A stretch of 41,988 nucleotides of DNA from an uncultured Pelagibacteraceae bacterium (GTDB taxonomy: Bacteria > Pseudomonadota > Alphaproteobacteria > Pelagibacterales > Pelagibacteraceae). The notes under the pieces are model-generated. The model was not told the origin of the DNA. It made no database searches and saw only the letters and a list, made by a program, of their open reading frames with translations. The stretch is taken from positions 1 to 41,988 of the forward strand of contig CACFOC010000006.1 of assembly GCA_902567945.1 (NCBI GenBank). The letters are read 5' to 3'. The translations under genes and the position numbers were made by a program. Positions 33,363 through 40,505 of the stretch are shown here, piece after piece (position 1 is the first letter of the stretch; every line of letters begins with the position of its first letter).

Positions 33363-33864
33363 AATCTTTAAGTACAGTTTCTTTAGCTTCATTAACTATT
33401 TGACTTAAACGTTCAGTATTTGAATTAGGATTTACATCAGGGTGAATTTTTTTTTGTAGCAAATTTGCAGCTTTTATAATTTCTTCTTTTGAGCATCCTT
33501 TTTTTATTCCTAAAATTTTGTAGGCCTCGTCAGTAGAAAGATTGCTAGAAGGACTCGTTTGATTATTTTGTCCAAAATGAGAATATCTGCCAGTGCTACG
33601 CAGATAGTTCAATAATCTCCATATTTGCCAAATCTGAAATGCTGTTAGGCCTTTTATTTTAAGAGCGGAAAGTGCTAAAAAAAATAGTGGTAGCGAAAAT
33701 AATATTCTACCTCCTATAGCCAAAATTATAGCCACCAGTAGTGATAAAATAACAATTAAACTTCTTACGCCTTTAGCTATTTTTTGTGTTTTTTGTTTAG
33801 CAAACCAAGATAATATTAAAAATGTTATGACAAAAATAATTATTCCAGTTATTAAGATATTCAT
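33355..33864 (-). CDS. Membrane-anchored J-domain protein (type III DnaJ, Pam18-like)
   Basis: Starting at the ATG at 33864 gives 169 residues; the frame is open further upstream but would run into the divergent peptidase start. Two hydrophobic helices occur at about residues 3-20 and 36-65. The C-terminus is a J-domain: DEAYKILGIKKGCSKEEIIKAANLL and KKIHPDVNPNS with the HPD motif that stimulates DnaK ATPase. A membrane anchor followed by a J-domain is the layout of mitochondrial Pam18/Tim14 and of its alphaproteobacterial relatives. Its client is unknown. Confidence 0.85.
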   Translation of the reverse strand: MNILITGIIIFVITFLILSWFAKQKTQKIAKGVRSLIVILSLLVAIILAIGGRILFSLPLFFLALSALKIKGLTAFQIWQIWRLLNYLRSTGRYSHFGQNNQTSPSSNLSTDEAYKILGIKKGCSKEEIIKAANLLQKKIHPDVNPNSNTERLSQIVNEAKETVLKDFS

Positions 33865-33880
33865 ATAAATAAGTATTCTA

Positions 33881-35989
33881 ATGAAAAATCCTCCTAAATT
33901 AAAACAAAAACTAGAAGTCAAAAAGTATCATGGTTATGAGATAAAAGATGAATTTTCTTGGGTGCACCAAAAAAATATTCTTGAAGTCCTTAAAGATAGT
34001 TCAAAATTGAATCCTGAAGTAAAAAAATATTTAGAGGAAGAAAACTCTTATACAAAAAACAAAATGGAAGATACAGAAAAATTTCAAAAGAGATTGTTTA
34101 CAGAAATTAAGGGACGAATTAAATTAAATGATGAATCGCTCCATTTTTTTTACAAAAAAGACGGATGGGAATATTGGACTAAAACAACCAAAGAAAACAA
34201 CTATGCAACACAACTAAGAAAAAAAATAGGTGACGGGGAAGATAAGATTAAGGAATATTGGAATGGCGATAAGGAAAAAAATAAATTAGGTGCTAGTTTT
34301 TTTGGAATTGGAGATCTGACTGTAAGCCACGATCATTCTCTTTTAGGATATTCGCTAGATCTTAATGGATCTGAATACTTCACGATTTATATAAGAACAA
34401 TAGTTGATGAAAAAATAATCAGTGAAAAAATTGAAAATACTTCTGGTGGAATTACTTTTAGTAAAGACTCCAAATATATTTTTTACACTTTATTAAATTC
34501 AAAACATCAGCCCAAAAAAGTTTTTAGACATAAAATTGGCTCTTCTCAAAAAGAAGATGAGTTGATTTATGAGGAAAAAGATGAGCGTTTTACTGTAGGA
34601 ATGGGCGGATTAACTTCAGATGAAAAGTTTTTTTTAATTAACACTTCTGATCATAGCACAACGGAAACATATTATTTTTTAGCAGATAAAGAAAAAATAG
34701 AATTAAAACTATTTCAAAAACGTTCAGAAAAAATAAGATATTCAGTAGATTCATGGCATAAATATTTTTATATTCACACAAACCAAGATAATTCTCCAGA
34801 CTTCAAAATATGTAAATGTAAAAATGAAGATATTAGTAAATGGGAAGATTTTATACCTGCCAAAAAAGAAGTAATAATTGGAGGTTTTGATTTTCTTGAT
34901 GATTGGATGATTAGAGGGGAAACATCTAATGCTTTACCTAAAATATTTGTAAGAAATCTTAAAAATAATGAAGAAGAAGAATTAATATTTGCAGATGAAC
35001 TAGTATGGAGCCCGTCTGTTACTGAAATTCAAAAAGAAACAAATACGGATGAAGTTTATATTAGCTATTCTTCACCAAAGACAAATGCAAGAACCTATAT
35101 TTATAATCTTAAAACAAAAGAAAAAAAATTTGTAAAAGAACAAAAAGTATTGGATAAAAATTATTCTCCAAAAAATTACATTACAGAAAGATTAGAATGT
35201 AAATCGCATGATGGTCGTTTAATACCCTTAACCATAACGCGGCATAAAAATACAAAGATTGATGGAAGCGCAAATGTTCTATTGTACGGATATGGTAGCT
35301 ACGGGAGCTCCCTTTCTTTTGGTTTTTCTAATACAAGACTAAGTTTACTAAATAGAAATATCATTTGGTGTGATGCATCTATTAGAGGAGGACGTGAACG
35401 TGGAGAAGTTTGGCACGAAGAAGGTAAAATGCTAAACAAAAAAAATACTTTTGAAGATTATATATCTGCTGCAAAATTTTTGATTGAAAAAAAATATACT
35501 TATAAAGGTGGAATAATCGGCTACGGTGGAAGCGCTGGAGGATTACTTTTGGGTGGGGTTGTAAATCAATCCCCAGAATTATTTTTAGGAATGGTTATTC
35601 AAGTTGGTTTTTTAGATTCTCTAACTACTAATCTTGATCACTCTTTGCCTTTGACGCTTGGAGAATTAACGGAATTTGGTGACGCTAAAAATAACAAAGA
35701 GCACTTTGAATATATTAAATCTTATTCTCCCTATCACAATATTAAAAAAATGAATTACCCTCACCTGTTATTGGTAACGAATATAAAAGATGTAAGAGTT
35801 CTTTTTGACGAGCCATTAAAATTTACAGCTAAATTAAGACAAAATAAAACTGATAATAATCTTTTGCTTCTTAAATGTGAACTTGAAGACGCAGGTCACG
35901 GCGGTAAATCTGGAAGAGATTCTGCAATAGAAGAAATAGCTTTTGATTATAGTTTTATTTTAAAGATTGCAAAAAAATTAAATACCTAG
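33881..35989 (+). CDS. ptrB: Oligopeptidase B (S9 prolyl oligopeptidase family)
   Basis: This 702-residue protein has the full-length S9A plan: an N-terminal seven-bladed propeller followed by an alpha/beta-hydrolase domain. The nucleophile is in IGYGGSAGGLLLGGVVNQSP, close to the usual GRSAGG. The catalytic aspartate is in NIKDVRVLFDEPLKF and the histidine in LEDAGHGGKSGRDS. LPLTLGELTEFGDAKN and YIKSYSPYHNIKK are typical of oligopeptidase B, which cuts short peptides after Lys or Arg. It diverges from the J-protein gene with 16 bases between starts; the sHsp promoter starts right after its stop. Confidence 0.92.
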   Translation: MKNPPKLKQKLEVKKYHGYEIKDEFSWVHQKNILEVLKDSSKLNPEVKKYLEEENSYTKNKMEDTEKFQKRLFTEIKGRIKLNDESLHFFYKKDGWEYWTKTTKENNYATQLRKKIGDGEDKIKEYWNGDKEKNKLGASFFGIGDLTVSHDHSLLGYSLDLNGSEYFTIYIRTIVDEKIISEKIENTSGGITFSKDSKYIFYTLLNSKHQPKKVFRHKIGSSQKEDELIYEEKDERFTVGMGGLTSDEKFFLINTSDHSTTETYYFLADKEKIELKLFQKRSEKIRYSVDSWHKYFYIHTNQDNSPDFKICKCKNEDISKWEDFIPAKKEVIIGGFDFLDDWMIRGETSNALPKIFVRNLKNNEEEELIFADELVWSPSVTEIQKETNTDEVYISYSSPKTNARTYIYNLKTKEKKFVKEQKVLDKNYSPKNYITERLECKSHDGRLIPLTITRHKNTKIDGSANVLLYGYGSYGSSLSFGFSNTRLSLLNRNIIWCDASIRGGRERGEVWHEEGKMLNKKNTFEDYISAAKFLIEKKYTYKGGIIGYGGSAGGLLLGGVVNQSPELFLGMVIQVGFLDSLTTNLDHSLPLTLGELTEFGDAKNNKEHFEYIKSYSPYHNIKKMNYPHLLLVTNIKDVRVLFDEPLKFTAKLRQNKTDNNLLLLKCELEDAGHGGKSGRDSAIEEIAFDYSFILKIAKKLNT

Positions 35990-35990
35990 T

Positions 35991-36018
35991 CTTGAAATTT
36001 TAAAAATTATTCCTACAT
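35991..36018 (+). promoter_or_regulatory. Sigma-32 (RpoH)-type promoter of the small heat shock gene
   Basis: CTTGAAA (35991-35997) is separated by 14 bases from CCTACAT (36012-36018). The CTTG-N17-CCTACAT layout fits the alphaproteobacterial RpoH consensus. It starts two bases after the ptrB stop and lies about 66 bases before the hsp20 start codon, leaving room for the structured leader below. Confidence 0.75.
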
Positions 36019-36026
36019 AAATATTT

Positions 36027-36084
36027 GTAAGTTGCCGTTGTGGGACTTACATAAATTAACCTTGCTAAAAATAAGGAGGTAAAT
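36027..36084 (+). ncRNA. ROSE-like RNA thermometer in the hsp20 leader
   Basis: Two hairpins can be drawn. The 5' one pairs GTAAGT (36027-36032) with ACTTAC (36045-36050). The 3' one pairs ACCTTGCT (36059-36066) with AGGAGGT (36074-36080): U-A, C-G, bulged G, U-G, U-A, C-G, C-G, A-U around a 7-base loop. The UUGCU:AGGA pairing with a bulged G on the ribosome binding site is the hallmark of ROSE thermometers, which control small heat shock genes in alphaproteobacteria. The Shine-Dalgarno would be hidden until heat melts the stem. Confidence 0.72.
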
Positions 36085-36525
36085 ATGACAAGTAAGGATT
36101 TATCAATCTTTAATTCTCTAAGACCTTTTAGCATTGGATTCGACGATATGTTTGATCAGTTTGAATCTATGTTGGGTAATGGCGGAATGGTTCAAAGTAA
36201 TTATCCCCCATACAACATCAGAAAGGCCGGAAAAGATAAGTATGCTATTGAAGTAGCGGTTGCTGGCTTTAACAAAGATGATGTTGAAGTAGAGTTTGAA
36301 GATAAACTTTTAACAGTTAGAACAAAAAAAGTTAATAAAACTGTTGAAAAAGATGGTGATGAGATAATTCATAAAGGAATATCTCAAAGATCATTTTCTA
36401 GATCATTTACGATTGCAGATGACGTAAAAGTAAGTGGTGCGGAACTTAAAGATGGTCTTTTGACGATAAACTGTGAAAAAATCATACCAGAACAAAAGAA
36501 AAGAAAACTTATTCCAATTAAGTAA
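36085..36525 (+). CDS. Small heat shock protein (Hsp20/IbpA)
   Basis: The 146-residue protein has an alpha-crystallin domain in the middle (residues about 40-130): YNIRKAGKDKYAIEVAVAGF and VEVEFEDKLLTVRTKK, then HKGISQRSFSRSFTIADDVK and LKDGLLTINCEKIIPE. The Hsp20 family signature G-x-L is seen in DGLLTI. N-terminal FNSLRPFSIGFDDMFDQFES is typical of IbpA-type proteins of alphaproteobacteria. It holds unfolding proteins for DnaK and ClpB. A strong ribosome binding site (AAGGAGG) is covered by a ROSE-like hairpin, and a sigma-32 promoter precedes it. Confidence 0.95.
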   Translation: MTSKDLSIFNSLRPFSIGFDDMFDQFESMLGNGGMVQSNYPPYNIRKAGKDKYAIEVAVAGFNKDDVEVEFEDKLLTVRTKKVNKTVEKDGDEIIHKGISQRSFSRSFTIADDVKVSGAELKDGLLTINCEKIIPEQKKRKLIPIK

Positions 36526-36535
36526 TTGGAGCCTT

Positions 36536-36562
36536 ACTTGCGGAGATATAATCTCCGCAAGT
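36536..36562. terminator. Hairpin between the convergent hsp20 and lipoprotein genes
   Basis: ACTTGCGGAGAT (36536-36547) and ATCTCCGCAAGT (36551-36562) form a perfect 12-bp stem with a 3-base loop. It sits just beyond the hsp20 stop and next to the stop of the minus-strand lipoprotein. Only short T runs follow on the plus strand, so it may act in both directions or depend on other factors. Confidence 0.65.
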
Positions 36563-36564
36563 AT

Positions 36565-36858
36565 TTAAAAACATCCCCTACTAGATACAGCTACAACCAT
36601 TTTATTTTGATCTATTTCAAACTTCTTTTCGCATGTAATGCCGTATTTTTTCTTTTTATAAATGTAAAATTTTGAACCTTTTTCATCATAGTTAATTTTG
36701 TCAGGTTGCCCCATTTCCATTTTTAATTCTGATTCGGGTTGCTGAAGAAATTTAGTTATTTCTTTAATTTCTCTCTTACCTATTTTGTCTGCTTTGTTTT
36801 CAATAGTTTGGCAACTAGTGAGAAAAAAAACTAACAATATGCTAAAAAGTAATTTCAT
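36565..36858 (-). CDS. Small outer-membrane-type lipoprotein, BamE/SmpA-like
   Basis: The 97 residues begin with a lipoprotein signal peptide and lipobox (LLFSILLVFFLTSC, cysteine 16). The mature part, KEITKFLQQPESELKMEMGQ and PDKINYDEKGSKFYIYKKKK, resembles the SmpA/BamE fold, in which a helix is followed by strands, and ends with ITCEKKFEIDQNKMVVAVSS. Two further cysteines (in ITCEK and RGCF) could form a disulfide. Function is unknown; a role in the outer membrane is plausible. It ends at the shared hairpin. Confidence 0.72.
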   Translation of the reverse strand: MKLLFSILLVFFLTSCQTIENKADKIGKREIKEITKFLQQPESELKMEMGQPDKINYDEKGSKFYIYKKKKYGITCEKKFEIDQNKMVVAVSSRGCF

Positions 36859-36999
36859 CCTTACAACTCAATATAGAATATCACAAATTTTATAAACAGA
36901 CATAGCCTGAAAGTTGTATTTTATTTTTTATTATCGTTGTGACTTCTCTAATAAGGTTTATTAAGATTAACTCATTAATAATTACGGAGGAAAATATTT

Positions 37000-38286
37000 A
37001 TGATGGATAAATATTTCGACTATAGAAAACACAAAACGGATTTTAAAACAGAAGTAATAGCTGGCGTTTCAACTTTTCTGACGATGGCTTACATCATGTT
37101 TTTAAATCCTGTCATACTTGCTGATGGTGGGTTTGACTTTGGCGGAGTTTTCACAGCTACAGTTTTGGCGACAGCCTTAGCTTGTTTTATAGCTGCATTT
37201 TACGCTAAAACTTGGCCTGTCGGTCTAGCACCTGGAATGGGGATTAACGCATTCATCGCTTATGGTGTTTGTTTGGGTATGCAATATACTCCTGCAGAAG
37301 CGCTGGGCGCTGTGTTTGTTGCTGGTGTGGTCTTCTTAATAATTTCTCTAACTCCAATAAGAGCTTGGCTTATTAACTCAATTCCAAAAAGTTTAAAACT
37401 TGGAATTGGTGCTGGAATAGGTTTGTTCTTAGCAATCATTGGTTTTGAGATTATGGGATTGACTGGAGACCATCCTGTTACACTTGTAACACTTGGTGAT
37501 CTTAGCAACCCATTGCTTCTTTTAGGTGCCGGTGCATTTATATCAATGATCGTAATGGAAAAATATAAGATCAAAGGAAACATTATCATTGGAATCATTG
37601 CCTTTAGTATTATTGCTTGGGTAACTGGTTTAGCAAAATTTAATGGTGTTGCTTCTGCTCCACCTCCAATGACGCACTTGTTTGCATTTGATTTGGGTGC
37701 TGCACTTTCAGCCTCAATGGTAACAGTAATCTTTACTCTGTTCTTCATTGACTTTTTTGATACTGCAGGAACTTTAACTAGTGTTGCAAATGTTTCGGGT
37801 AAAATTGGTAGTGATGGAAAAATAAAAGATATCGATAAAGCTATGCTTTCGGACAGTGTATCAACTGTTGCTGGTTCATTAATGGGAACAAGTACAGTTA
37901 CTACTTATGTAGAATCTGCGGCTGGTGTAAAAGCTGGTGGAAGAACAGGAATGACTTCTCTTGTAATAGGGCTTTTATTCTTGGCTTGTATATTCCTTGC
38001 TCCATTAGCAACGAGCTTACCAAAAGAAATCGATGGAGCTGCATTAATTTATATTGCAACTCTTTTCGTTCGTAACATCGTAGACATTGAATGGGATGAT
38101 ATTGCCGAGTCGGGACCAGCGGTCCTTGCTATGATAGCAATGCCATTTACTTATTCGATTTCTCATGGAATAGCTCTAGCATTTATTTCTTACGCAGCCA
38201 TTAAGATTTGCACAGGAAAAACAAATGTTAGCCCAGCTATCTGGGTAATAGCAATAGCGAGCGTAATAAGTTTCGTTGTAGCTTAA
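37000..38286 (+). CDS. NCS2-family purine permease (AzgA type)
   Basis: The 428-residue membrane protein has the hallmarks of the AzgA-like branch of the nucleobase transporters: TEVIAGVSTFLTMAYIMFLN at the start, AKTWPVGLAPGMGINAFIAY, FIDFFDTAGTLTSVANVSGK and GTSTVTTYVESAAGVKAGGR. These are adenine, guanine and hypoxanthine permeases. It begins with ATG at 37000 after a clear GGAGG. The gene lies next to a purine phosphoribosyltransferase and close to guanine deaminase and xanthine dehydrogenase genes, so guanine, hypoxanthine or xanthine is the likely cargo. Confidence 0.9.
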   Translation: MMDKYFDYRKHKTDFKTEVIAGVSTFLTMAYIMFLNPVILADGGFDFGGVFTATVLATALACFIAAFYAKTWPVGLAPGMGINAFIAYGVCLGMQYTPAEALGAVFVAGVVFLIISLTPIRAWLINSIPKSLKLGIGAGIGLFLAIIGFEIMGLTGDHPVTLVTLGDLSNPLLLLGAGAFISMIVMEKYKIKGNIIIGIIAFSIIAWVTGLAKFNGVASAPPPMTHLFAFDLGAALSASMVTVIFTLFFIDFFDTAGTLTSVANVSGKIGSDGKIKDIDKAMLSDSVSTVAGSLMGTSTVTTYVESAAGVKAGGRTGMTSLVIGLLFLACIFLAPLATSLPKEIDGAALIYIATLFVRNIVDIEWDDIAESGPAVLAMIAMPFTYSISHGIALAFISYAAIKICTGKTNVSPAIWVIAIASVISFVVA

Positions 38287-38306
38287 AAAATTTAAATTTT
38301 TATAAG

Positions 38307-38335
38307 AAGGGCCGGATTTATTCTGGCCCTTTTTT
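38307..38335 (+). terminator. Rho-independent terminator of the NCS2 permease gene
   Basis: AAGGGCCGGA (38307-38316) and TTCTGGCCCTT end (38322-38331) form a stem with one G-T pair, followed by TTTTT (38331-38335). It lies just after the permease and overlaps the end of the convergent phosphoribosyltransferase gene. Confidence 0.88.
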
Positions 38336-38858
38336 ATTTGGAGTGTTTCTTTTTTATATCTTCAATTCTTATTTCTTCGTAATGCTCAAATGGTTGAACT
38401 ATCCAGGGATTATCTTTTAATTTAACAGCGCAGTAATCCGGTTCAAATGTTGATTTCTTTTTTTTCCATAATGTGGCTGTTTTAATATCTTCAATCTTAT
38501 TTTTTACCGGTTCATAATTTTTTAACCAATCTACACTTTTATTTAAAGTAATTCCTGTATCAGAAAGATCATCACACAAAAGAATTTTTCCACCCATATT
38601 TTTTGCAATCGAACTCATTTCACGAGAAAATACTATATCTCCTTGCTCATCCTCTACACCTTTGCCGCTATAAGATTCTACTGCAAGGTAAGCACACTTT
38701 AATTTAAAAACCCTACTTAAGAGGTCTATCATGGGTGCACCCCCTCGCATAATGCCAACGAGTAAAGTAGGCTTATAACCACTATCATGAACCATAATAG
38801 CTAATTTCTCTACAGTCTTATTATATTCTTCCCAAGAAACAATTAATTTTTCTGACAT
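38334..38858 (-). CDS. Purine phosphoribosyltransferase (Gpt/HPRT-like)
   Basis: The 174-residue protein is a type I phosphoribosyltransferase. The PRPP-binding motif is ILLCDDLSDTGITLNKS, and LLVGIMRGGAPMIDLLSRVF is the pyrophosphate loop. The C-terminal DNPWIVQPFEHYEEIR is that of xanthine-guanine/hypoxanthine enzymes, which salvage purines to nucleotides. It stands convergent to the purine permease, which supports the same pathway. Which base it prefers cannot be read from the sequence. Confidence 0.87.
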   Translation of the reverse strand: MSEKLIVSWEEYNKTVEKLAIMVHDSGYKPTLLVGIMRGGAPMIDLLSRVFKLKCAYLAVESYSGKGVEDEQGDIVFSREMSSIAKNMGGKILLCDDLSDTGITLNKSVDWLKNYEPVKNKIEDIKTATLWKKKKSTFEPDYCAVKLKDNPWIVQPFEHYEEIRIEDIKKKHSK

Positions 38859-38910
38859 TGTAATTCTGCTATCATAGTTAAAAACAACTTAATTAAAAAG
38901 GAGAAAATTT

Positions 38911-39201
38911 ATGTCAAAAGGGATTTGGATAGCTGTATATGAAAAAATTGAAAATATGGAAACTTTGAAAAAATATGCAGCCAAAGCTACATCGGCCATT
39001 AATAAATATTCTGGTAAATTTCTAGTAAGAGGAGGAAAAAATATAACTCTTGAGGGAAATCAGTCACCTAGAACAGTAATAGTTGAATTTCCATCTTTTG
39101 AAGATGCAGAAAAATGCTACAATTCTGACGAGTACCAAGAAGCTCATAATATCTTAAAAGGCTCAGCTAAAAGAAATTTGCAAATTATAGAAGGAGTTTA
39201 G
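38911..39201 (+). CDS. DUF1330-family small protein
   Basis: The 96-residue alpha-beta barrel protein belongs to DUF1330 (related to EthD-like dimeric folds). Markers are GIWIAVYEKIENMETLKKYA, GGKNITLEG, and PRTVIVEFPSFEDAEKCYNS with DEYQEAHNIL. A ribosome binding site (AAGGAG) precedes the ATG. The role is unknown. The gene diverges from the phosphoribosyltransferase and converges with the PuuD-like gene, overlapping its end by 4 bases. Confidence 0.87.
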   Translation: MSKGIWIAVYEKIENMETLKKYAAKATSAINKYSGKFLVRGGKNITLEGNQSPRTVIVEFPSFEDAEKCYNSDEYQEAHNILKGSAKRNLQIIEGV

Positions 39202-40040
39202 TTAGATTCCTTTTTATTCTTCCAATTAACATAATATTGGATTGCACTAAAAATTATTGCAAGCAGAGATAGGATTAACCAATTGTATTTGCTCGTCCAG
39301 ACAAATGAAGCATGTCCACTTAACATTACAAATAAAACTAATAGTGTAATAATATTATTATGAACGGATCTTACTTTTGCTCTGAGTGAAAGGCTTAGAT
39401 CAATTTTTTCTTTTTTTAAAGCGGCTAGAGCAATTTTTTTACCATTGGGAGCAATAACAAAAAAAACATTCATAGTCATTATACTTCCCAAAATAATGCC
39501 TGATTGTAGAAAAGCAAATCGTGGCCCATAAATTTTAGTTAAGCCAAATGAGATAATTGTGCCAATAATTAAAAGCACGATTGGAAAAACAATTTTATAA
39601 TTTACTAATTTAGATTTGCAAATAAAATCATATACTAACCAAGATCCTATTATAGATAACACTGAAATTATTATAGCAAAAGAAGAAGAAATATTTTCAT
39701 TTACTCTTTTATCAATCATTAAAATATCTGCATTCACAAAATAAATTAATATTAATAATGCTATTCCCGACAAAAAAGTTAAATAGGAAGTATATTTCCA
39801 AATAATGACATTCTTTGGAACTTCCATGGGTGCGCCGCGATATCTTGTAAGTTTATAATAATAACCGCTATGCTGAAGTATTCCACTAGCCTCTATATCT
39901 TCTGCTTTTGAATTTTTTGGTAATTTGTTATCTAAATAATTAAAAGTAAATGATGTACCCACCCATAGTATAGCAAAAAAAACGTGCCCCCATCTAAGTA
40001 GAGCTTGAATCCATTTAGAAACATCAGGTAAAAATTCCAT
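39198..40040 (-). CDS. puuD: PuuD-like membrane protein (urate hydroxylase), no cytochrome c domain
   Basis: The 280 residues contain about seven or eight membrane helices and begin with WIQALLRWGHVFFAILWVGT, then TFNYLDNKLPKNS and SGYYYKLTRYRGAPMEVPKN, with WKYTSYLTFLSGIALL. This is the membrane domain of PuuD, the membrane-bound urate oxidase. In PuuD a C-terminal cytochrome c domain with a CxxCH motif follows; no CxxCH is present here and the protein stops after the membrane part. Electrons would need another acceptor. The gene abuts guaD and follows xdhB, so the three look like one purine degradation operon. Confidence 0.82.
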   Translation of the reverse strand: MEFLPDVSKWIQALLRWGHVFFAILWVGTSFTFNYLDNKLPKNSKAEDIEASGILQHSGYYYKLTRYRGAPMEVPKNVIIWKYTSYLTFLSGIALLILIYFVNADILMIDKRVNENISSSFAIIISVLSIIGSWLVYDFICKSKLVNYKIVFPIVLLIIGTIISFGLTKIYGPRFAFLQSGIILGSIMTMNVFFVIAPNGKKIALAALKKEKIDLSLSLRAKVRSVHNNIITLLVLFVMLSGHASFVWTSKYNWLILSLLAIIFSAIQYYVNWKNKKESN

Positions 40041-40505
40041 TTAGTATTTAACCTTATCTGTTTTTTTTTCCCATAATTGAAAAGCTTCCAAGGCTTCATT
40101 TCTCATTATTTGAATCATTGGAATTTTTCTTTCATTAATGTTTTTTTTAAATTCTGAATAAATTAATGAATCGTCAAAATCAATTTTTCGAGCATCTTCC
40201 CTGGTGTTTGCGTAATATATTTTGTTAATTCTTGCCCAATAAATAGCAGATAGGCACATAGGACATGGTTCACAAGTTGAATATAATTCGCTTCCTTGAA
40301 GATTAAAATCATTTAATTTTTTGCATGCATCGCGTATGGCAACAATTTCACCATGTGCGGTAGGGTCATTTGTTGATGTAACTTTATTTGAGCCTTCGGC
40401 CACAATTTTTCCGCCTTTAACTATAACGCAACCAAAAGGTCCTCCGCCAGTATTTACACTTTTAATTGAAAGCTCTATAGCTCTTTTCATAAATTCATTT
40501 TTCAT
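40041..40505 (-). CDS. guaD: Guanine deaminase (nucleoside deaminase family)
   Basis: The 154-residue protein closely resembles Bacillus-type GuaD. The zinc and proton-shuttle motif is NDPTAHGEIVAIRDACKKL (usual HAE is HGE) and TCEPCPMCLSAIYWARINKI holds the second zinc-binding site. The end RNEALEAFQLWEKK matches GuaD. It converts guanine to xanthine, feeding xanthine dehydrogenase. The start overlaps the end of xdhB by 4 bases (ATGA), and its stop abuts the PuuD start. Confidence 0.9.
   Translation of the reverse strand: MKNEFMKRAIELSIKSVNTGGGPFGCVIVKGGKIVAEGSNKVTSTNDPTAHGEIVAIRDACKKLNDFNLQGSELYSTCEPCPMCLSAIYWARINKIYYANTREDARKIDFDDSLIYSEFKKNINERKIPMIQIMRNEALEAFQLWEKKTDKVKY

Noticed and set aside
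33865-33921. Upstream start for the J-protein
   Set aside because: It would overlap the divergent ptrB start and adds no family-like sequence.
36859-36999. Possible purine riboswitch upstream of the NCS2 permease
   Set aside because: The conserved core bases of purine riboswitches and a three-way junction cannot be found; only a good ribosome binding site is present.
37260-37748. A long open frame antisense to the purine permease gene
   Set aside because: It mirrors the well-supported NCS2 gene, has an odd composition and resembles no family.
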